Part shown: positions 58,401 to 64,000 of the stretch, one piece after another | Position numbering within the stretch: the first letter of the stretch is position 1 | Layout: each line of letters opens with the position of its first letter | NCBI GenBank assembly: GCA_017163975.1 | Contig: JAFFSR010000136.1 | Location: 6,321,501-6,385,500 of the forward strand | Direction: 5' to 3' | Length of the DNA: 64,000 nt | Origin: Anastatus disparis | Lineage: Eukaryota > Arthropoda > Insecta > Hymenoptera > Eupelmidae | The notes under the pieces: generated by a model | Told to the model about the DNA's origin: nothing | Databases searched by the model: none | What the model saw: only the letters and a program-made list of their open reading frames with translations | Made by a program: the position numbers and the translations under genes

Positions 58401-59534
58401 TTTTTTATTAAAAATTAGTTTTAAAAATTTATGAAAAATTATAATTTTAGTATAATGAATTTTTTAATGGAAAATTAATATTAATTTTTAAAATAATATT
58501 CTTCTTAAATTATTAATTTAAACATACATATGTCTTAACACAAAAGCGCATCGAAAGGTTTAAAGCTCACGTTTAAAACCGATAAGCACCCATAGAAACT
58601 AAGATCAAGTTCAATAACTCAGTTGCGTATATACAAAAAAGCTTTAATTAGGACTTTACATTTTTCTTTTATTCTTTTTCTTTTTAGCATATTTACAAAA
58701 TTACTTCTTTAATTTTATTATAAAAATACATGAAAAATATATTTTAGTTAGTCATCATCAATAACTTATAAATTATTAATTATTCTTTCTGAAACTTATG
58801 ATTTTAAGAGTATTAATTTAATTATTTTGGAAAATCTATTTAAATTATAATATTGTAAATTAAAACTATGAAATTGTTCTAATTATGTCTAAATCAAATT
58901 TTAACTAATCAAAATAAATAATTTTATATTTCAATGTTTTATTTCTAATATTTCAAATTTTTACAATATTATAATAATAAATCTCATTCAAATTTGTTCA
59001 AATACTTATTAGAAATACTTATTTAGTTAATTTATAATAAAATTATATTCTTAAATGAAAAGGGAACCAAATTTATAATTTAAAATTGCTTGATACTGCG
59101 TTGACTTCGGAAGACGGTATTATATATCAAATACCAAACCAGGCATATAAAAACAATAGGAAGCATAAGCGCAGCACGCATTACTTTAATTTTTTCATAC
59201 TTGACAAGCTCATTACCAATTTTTCAATCAACAAACTATATTCATAATCTTTATTAAAAAAAATCATTTTACTTCTATTTTTACAAAACTTATATATATT
59301 TAACAAATTACTAAAGATTTACAACAATTTTTTATCATACATTTATATTTCAAATTTAATTGCAGAAATGATATATTCTTAAATCAAACCAATTTAATTT
59401 ACTATTTATATTCTTATGTTTAATAAAGAAAGGAAATAAATAAAAAGTAAGTAACAAATATATGTTATGTCGGGAAAAACATAAACCTTGGCGCAAGTTA
59501 CGAGAGTTGAATTCCCATGAAGATCTCGGGTATT
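58401..59534. other. Gene-free AT-rich stretch
   Basis: Nothing recognised. Confidence 0.4.
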
Positions 59535-60500
59535 TCACCGAATAATCTTCAGGTTATAGCAATATTTTTGAGAGTATAAACAAAATAAAAAATTAAGGAA
59601 AGCACTTGAAAATTTTATTAATCCCAATTTTCTATATTTTTCTAAATATATTTGTCTATTTAAATTTTGTATTCTTTCTTCTCTTATGAAGAGCTGGATT
59701 AATTTATTAAATTTTTGTGAATTGTTTGCACTGAGATAATATTTCTTATAATTATTTTTCTCCCAGTGTTTTTTTCTGGCTAAAATACAATCCTGACAAT
59801 TCAAATCAAATTCACCCTTATTTAGGTGTAATTTACAAATTGAATTCCTAAAAATTTCAATTTTTTCGTCTGATGAAACTTGGGCTGATTCCTTTTTTAG
59901 GTTATCAAAATAATCTTTTAAAGAAGTGAACTCGATTCCCCGATCTCTACAGTCCTTTATGCATTTTTTAATGACTTCTTTCTCTGATACCTTGTACTAG
60001 GTTGAAGTTTTTGAACACCAGTACTATATCCTTGAAATTGTTCCACTAAAGTAAAAGAAAATAGTTAAATAGTTAATTAACAAGAAAAAGATAGTAAAGA
60101 TGTAGAAGAAAAAGGTTCAATATTAAATTTTATTAACTTATTTATTCCAATTTCGATTTAACAATCTCTGCTGTTAAATTTTCTAGAGTTTTATTTTGAA
60201 TTTCTAATTTAAAAAATTTTTTTTATTGTATAATTAGTGAGTTTACCTAGATGTAAAGAGATGTTTTTTCTTTTTAATGTTTGTTTATTTATTTTATTTT
60301 CCAAACCTGTTATATTTTTTTATCAATTCTTGATTAAGTATTGATTGTTCTTTTAACAATTTTTTTAAAACTTTATTTTGGTCAGCAAGATAGGCAATGG
60401 TGTCCCATTGATCTTTATCAAACTGTTCCAAAATTTCTAAGCATGTGTCGAAATTATTCAAATAAGTGTTAACATAAAAATTAAAATTATTGTGTTCCAT
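59535..60500 (-). pseudogene. Unknown gene remnant, two coding-like segments
   Basis: Upstream segment 60500-60294 encodes 68 residues starting MEHNNFNFYVNTYLNNF; its second half (LKKLLKEQSILNQELIKKYN) looks like a coiled coil. Downstream segment 60045-59535 follows a good acceptor (TTCTTTTACTTTAG) and reads GYSTGVQKLQPSTRYQ, then after a frameshift near 60000 continues KVSEKEVIKKCIKDCRDRGI through a Cys pair (NCQDCILARKKHWEK) to a TAA at 59535. The amino-acid composition is like a real protein (Lys/Glu/Asn-rich, few low-complexity runs), unlike the surrounding AT-rich shadows. The donor linking the segments is not clear (GTTTGG and GTAAAC candidates). A TATA-like box upstream at 62092-62099 points toward it. 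No family recognised; it could be a retroelement gag-like gene or a fast-evolving host gene. Confidence 0.4.
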
Positions 60501-60791
60501 AATGAGTATAATTAATGTAAAAGTCTTGTAAGCATTCGTATATATATTTTTTTATTTTATTTCAAATTAGTGCATAAAATCTATCAAATTAATTTGAATT
60601 ATTAATTTTATTAATAATTATTATAATTTATTTATTTATTTAACTTAATTATGTATTAATTATAAATTGTAAAAAATGCTTAAAAAAAAAAATTCGAACC
60701 CACTTTATCGACATTTAACGTATGCTATAGTTACTATGAATCCACCACTATGGGCTTATGTTGTACAATGCGAAGCTGGTATATTAACTTA

Positions 60792-60841
<50 letters not shown>

Positions 60842-61239
60842 TATACAAGTGTATATGGATATTTCTTAATGAATACGTTTAATAAATACAAGAAGGCGAA
60901 TTCAAAAATTATTTATTTATGAGAACAAAAATTACTTGAATTTTCTTAATTAACTATTTTTAATTCTAATATTTACGCCTTTGAGTTTAATAATCAAATT
61001 TTATATGCAAATATATACGTATAAAAAAATATAAAAAAAAGTGAAATTATTTATAAAAAAAAATTATTTACTTAATGAATTATTTTAATGCAAATATTTC
61101 GACAATTTAACTTTAAATATATGATCTTTAATAACTTAAGATTTTAATAATTAATTAGTATTAATTAAAATAATAAAAGTTTGACGAGAGGAAAGGGTTA
61201 ACTTATAAGGTAAAAAGATTTTACGCATTATAATTTCAT
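60501..61239. other. Gene-free AT-rich stretch with microsatellite
   Basis: Holds an (AT)n(AC)n microsatellite at about 60797-60845. Nothing else recognised; the frame across the microsatellite is spurious. Confidence 0.5.
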
Positions 61240-62270
61240 CTTTTTGTAACGTCCAGATAATTGTTCGTTACGATTTTTGTCGTTTAAGCCTAGGCTTTCG
61301 TCTAATAGCTAGGGTGACTTCGCGGTACAATAAATACAAAAAAAATTAAAATAAATAATAAATAAAAAAGATTGAATATAGAATTTAATACGCCGTATTG
61401 CTTGTTGCACAAGTCAATCATGACTTTTGCAACTCAATGCATTCAATGCAAAGTCTCTACTAGAGCTTCTTTGCGTCCTTTTTAAAATCTTCAACCTCTA
61501 TAACCTACTCTATCGAGCTTAGGGTTGAAGAGGTCGAAAAAGTTCGAATTGAGATTGAGCGAAAACAGGTACTTTATCAAGCTATCACCCGTTTCACTCA
61601 ATTCCCTATTTTGCGTTCGAAATTAATGCACTACTTGGGTGAACTTAGATTAAGCTTGGTTTCCAAGTACAGCATTAACAGGAAAGATAAAAGGAAGAGA
61701 GAAAAAAAAATTGAAAAAAAGAAAAATTTAATTTTAATTTGAATTTTATTTAAAATTAACTTACTTTCTTTAAATTAGAGTACAAAACTCTTCTAAATAA
61801 CCCAATAGTTGTAAAAGATATTTAAAGTCAGATTAACTTGTAAAAATATTTTTATTAGAAATACTTTAATAAAAAAAAATTAGAAAATGATTAAGTCCGT
61901 AAAGAGACTTTTGATAAAAATTTGAAAAGAAATAAAAATTGAAATAAATATAGAAATGAAGTCCGTAAAAGAACTTAAATTGAGACTTTGAAAATTTTTA
62001 AGATTAAAACCTCACAGGGTCTGTAAATAGTCAAGTAGACTATTGGAAAATTAGAAAAATAGAAGTGTCTTGTGTACTACATTGCTAGGAGTATTTATAC
62101 CCAAAAATCACTGAGTCCCCTCCTACTGGGTTGTTTATTACATAATTTCTTACATACTAAACATGCGTAAGACAGAGAAACATCATAAAAGGAGAGCTTA
62201 AGATAAGCAAGAAGCTTTCTTATTGCTTCCCTGGCTATGAATTTCTCCGCCCCTCATAGACATGTTAAAA
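61240..62270 (-). promoter_or_regulatory. Possible promoter or LTR-like region
   Basis: On the minus strand a TATA box (TATAAATA, 62092-62099, in GGGTATAAATACTCC) is followed about 30 bp later by GTAGTACACAAG, a plausible initiator. The stretch is less AT-rich than its surroundings, with long unique-looking blocks (for example ACTACTTGGGTGAACTTAGA near 61631). It ends near 61246 in minus-strand ATCTGGACGTTACA, the style of a gypsy-type LTR end. TAAGTCCGTAAAGAGACTTT (about 61893) and AAGTCCGTAAAAGAACTTAA (about 61960) are a direct repeat. No second copy was found in the window, so LTR status is unproven. Confidence 0.3.
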
Positions 62271-63540
62271 ATTAAAAATTATTATTATTTTCAAAATAAT
62301 ATAAAACTAAAATGTTTATTATTCATTACTAATTTATAAAAAAAATAACACAAAAAGAAAAGAAAATATTTAATTATAAACTAAATTAAGGGAAAAGATT
62401 TTATTACAAATATACATCGTCACATATCTACTTAAAGAGAAGAAAAAAATATTAATTCCTTCTGTATAAATAAATTTTCATTTATTTATTAGCTAGGGCT
62501 TATTTTAATGATTAATTTTATTCTTATTCTATCGCAAGGAAAACCTTTGGTTGGATGCATGTATGTGTATATATGTATGTAGATAAAAAAATTAAGAGCA
62601 GAGGAAAGGTCACGCGCAGCATCAAGCTTACTTATTGTCTTTACTTTCAAATAATTTTTCTTTATCAAAAAGTATTGAAAATTTATTGTTTTAGTGTTAA
62701 TTAATTTTAAATAATGCACTTGGATTAGAAATATTATTAATGTTAAAATGTAAAAATTTCGAATAGATCGGTTAAACATTACATGAGTTATAACGTTAAT
62801 TCATTTGCATTAATAATTTAAAAATCAATAATTAATATTATTGATATTGAATAATTATCTATTGTCTCTGTTGATCTAAAAGTTAAAAGAGATCATTTAA
62901 AAATTTGTAATTAAATATTTTGTAAAAAAAAAACAATCTTATCTTGAGACATATCTATATTTGCAGAAAAATTATTGCAATTTAACTACAAAACAGAAAT
63001 TGTTTATTATTAATTAATCCTGAGAATTCTACAATATAAAATCAATAATATTTCTTTACAAAAATTTTAAAATCGAAGAAAAGTGCATCTTTTGAGGGTT
63101 TTTCTTTTTCGTATATCGATTATCGTTTTTATTGCTTTCACGTGGTGTCATAAAATCCATTCATGCATTCAGGCCAGTATCTTAGTTTCCATATACTAAG
63201 ACGATTTTCTAACTGTTCTAAAATTAAGAAATATTCATATGAATTTAAAATACAATTTTTATTTTCAAAGTACTATTGGTTTATTACAATTGTAAAATTT
63301 ATTGACAGAAAGAAAGTCGCAGAATTAAAAGAAAAGGTCTACTTAATATAAAAAGTTTTCCTTGGGTTTTCCTTAATCTTGAACTTAAAATTTATTATTT
63401 AAAGAGATTAAAAGTAGAAATAAGACAAAATAAAATAAAATAAAAATAAAAAAAAACTACCTAATTTGAGGATATTACATTTTTTTTATAAAAAATAAAA
63501 AATGTTTACATTAACAATAATATTATAAAAATATATATTT
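62271..63540. other. Gene-free AT-rich stretch
   Basis: No supported gene. The minus-strand frame at 62489-62779 is Ile/Leu/Lys-rich and lacks recognisable features. Confidence 0.4.
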
Positions 63541-63874
63541 TTATTCTAAATTAATAACTTTAACATCAATTTCTTCCATCGGAAGGTTTATCTGATTGTT
63601 ATTTTCTAGCAGAACCGCTGCGTCTACAATGACTTCTTGCCGAGCTGGAATTTCTTCTGGTTAGAGGCACAGTCACCGGTAGTGGCTTCGGTAAAGGCCG
63701 AACTATGGCTATATTTTCAGGCCTTATTCGTGGACTGGCTTTTTGTAAATTAATCGCCCAAGATTCTCTGTTTACGATATTGATGATCGTAGTACTTATT
63801 GACTTCGAATATCCCTTTAACTCTATAAATCTTTGTGTTTTTTCCTGACGTCCGCTACGTCTAACTTTGGGAAT
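63541..63874 (-). pseudogene. Terminal exon of an unknown gene, frameshifted
   Basis: The minus strand shows an acceptor (TTTTCACTAG) and then an open frame reading RRSGRQEKTQRFIELKGYSK and onward through PLPKPLPVTVPL. A one-base shift near 63660 moves the reading to a frame with PEEIPARQEVIVDAAVLLEN that ends at the TAA at 63541. The two frames join smoothly in composition, so they were probably one exon. The Pro/Arg-rich middle and acidic tail suggest a gag-like or regulatory protein; no family recognised. Upstream exons would lie beyond the right edge of the window. Confidence 0.4.
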
Positions 63875-64000
63875 CTAGTGAAAATTTTATATTCATTATT
63901 CGTTTATGAAAAATTTATTTTAAATTGATTTGTTATTTTAACTTGTTATATAAAAAGAAATGTTTTATTTAAATATAATGCGATTCTTTGAGCTTAAAGC

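Overview
AT-rich eukaryotic nuclear DNA, most likely from an insect and probably a hymenopteran. The grounds are an intact BEL/Pao retrotransposon, tRNA-derived SINEs, a FLYWCH/MULE transposase relic, a Tnp2-like transposase beside a spliced gene with a DUF4806-like segment, and very many TA-flanked palindromic elements. The species assignment is an inference. No conserved single-copy host gene was recognised; almost everything interpretable is mobile or repeated DNA.

Layout. 1-0.75 kb: 120-bp satellite. 1.9-3.3 kb: dispersed repeat R1. 3.5-12.5 kb: a candidate DNA transposon carrying, on the minus strand, a 724-codon Tnp2/CACTA-type transposase (10110-12284) and downstream of it a four-exon gene (3615-8568). 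Its splice sites and codon phases fit exactly. Weak inverted-repeat ends lie at 3494 and 12491. 12.7-19.2 kb: nested repeats, including a decayed non-LTR retrotransposon and a decamer-repeat element interrupted by another TIR element. 20.3-20.7 kb: minus-strand tRNA-derived SINE with a 14-bp target duplication. 21.3-24.8 kb: several foldback elements, one with a tRNA-like centre.

24896-30997: a young BEL/Pao element with 263-bp LTRs differing at one position, a GATAC target duplication, PBS, PPT and one long Gag-Pol frame. 31.3-42.3 kb: a dense series of long hairpins. One is a 2-kb palindrome whose empty site is preserved in an inverted repeat copy at 50.1 kb. 42.7-46.3 kb: diverged direct and inverted repeats. 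46.4-47.5 kb: 1.07-kb foldback. 47.6-49.5 kb: 238-bp satellite that looks like a dimer of the 120-bp satellite at the window start. 50.3-51.2 kb: broken MULE/FLYWCH transposase. 51.5-52.0 kb: second SINE. 52.2 kb: piggyBac-type MITE. 53-54.4 kb: CpG-richer repeats.

54.4-59.5 kb is gene-poor. 59535-60500 and 63541-63874 (both minus) hold exon-like coding remnants with splice acceptors and frameshifts. A TATA-containing, LTR-like stretch at 61.2-62.3 kb could drive the former.

Functionally the window is a transposon graveyard with a few possibly live elements. The most interesting candidates are the two-gene element (transposase plus a possible DNA-binding accessory protein) and the high density of near-perfect hairpins, which could be sources of double-stranded RNA. 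All coordinates were read by eye; boundaries of degenerate repeats are approximate.
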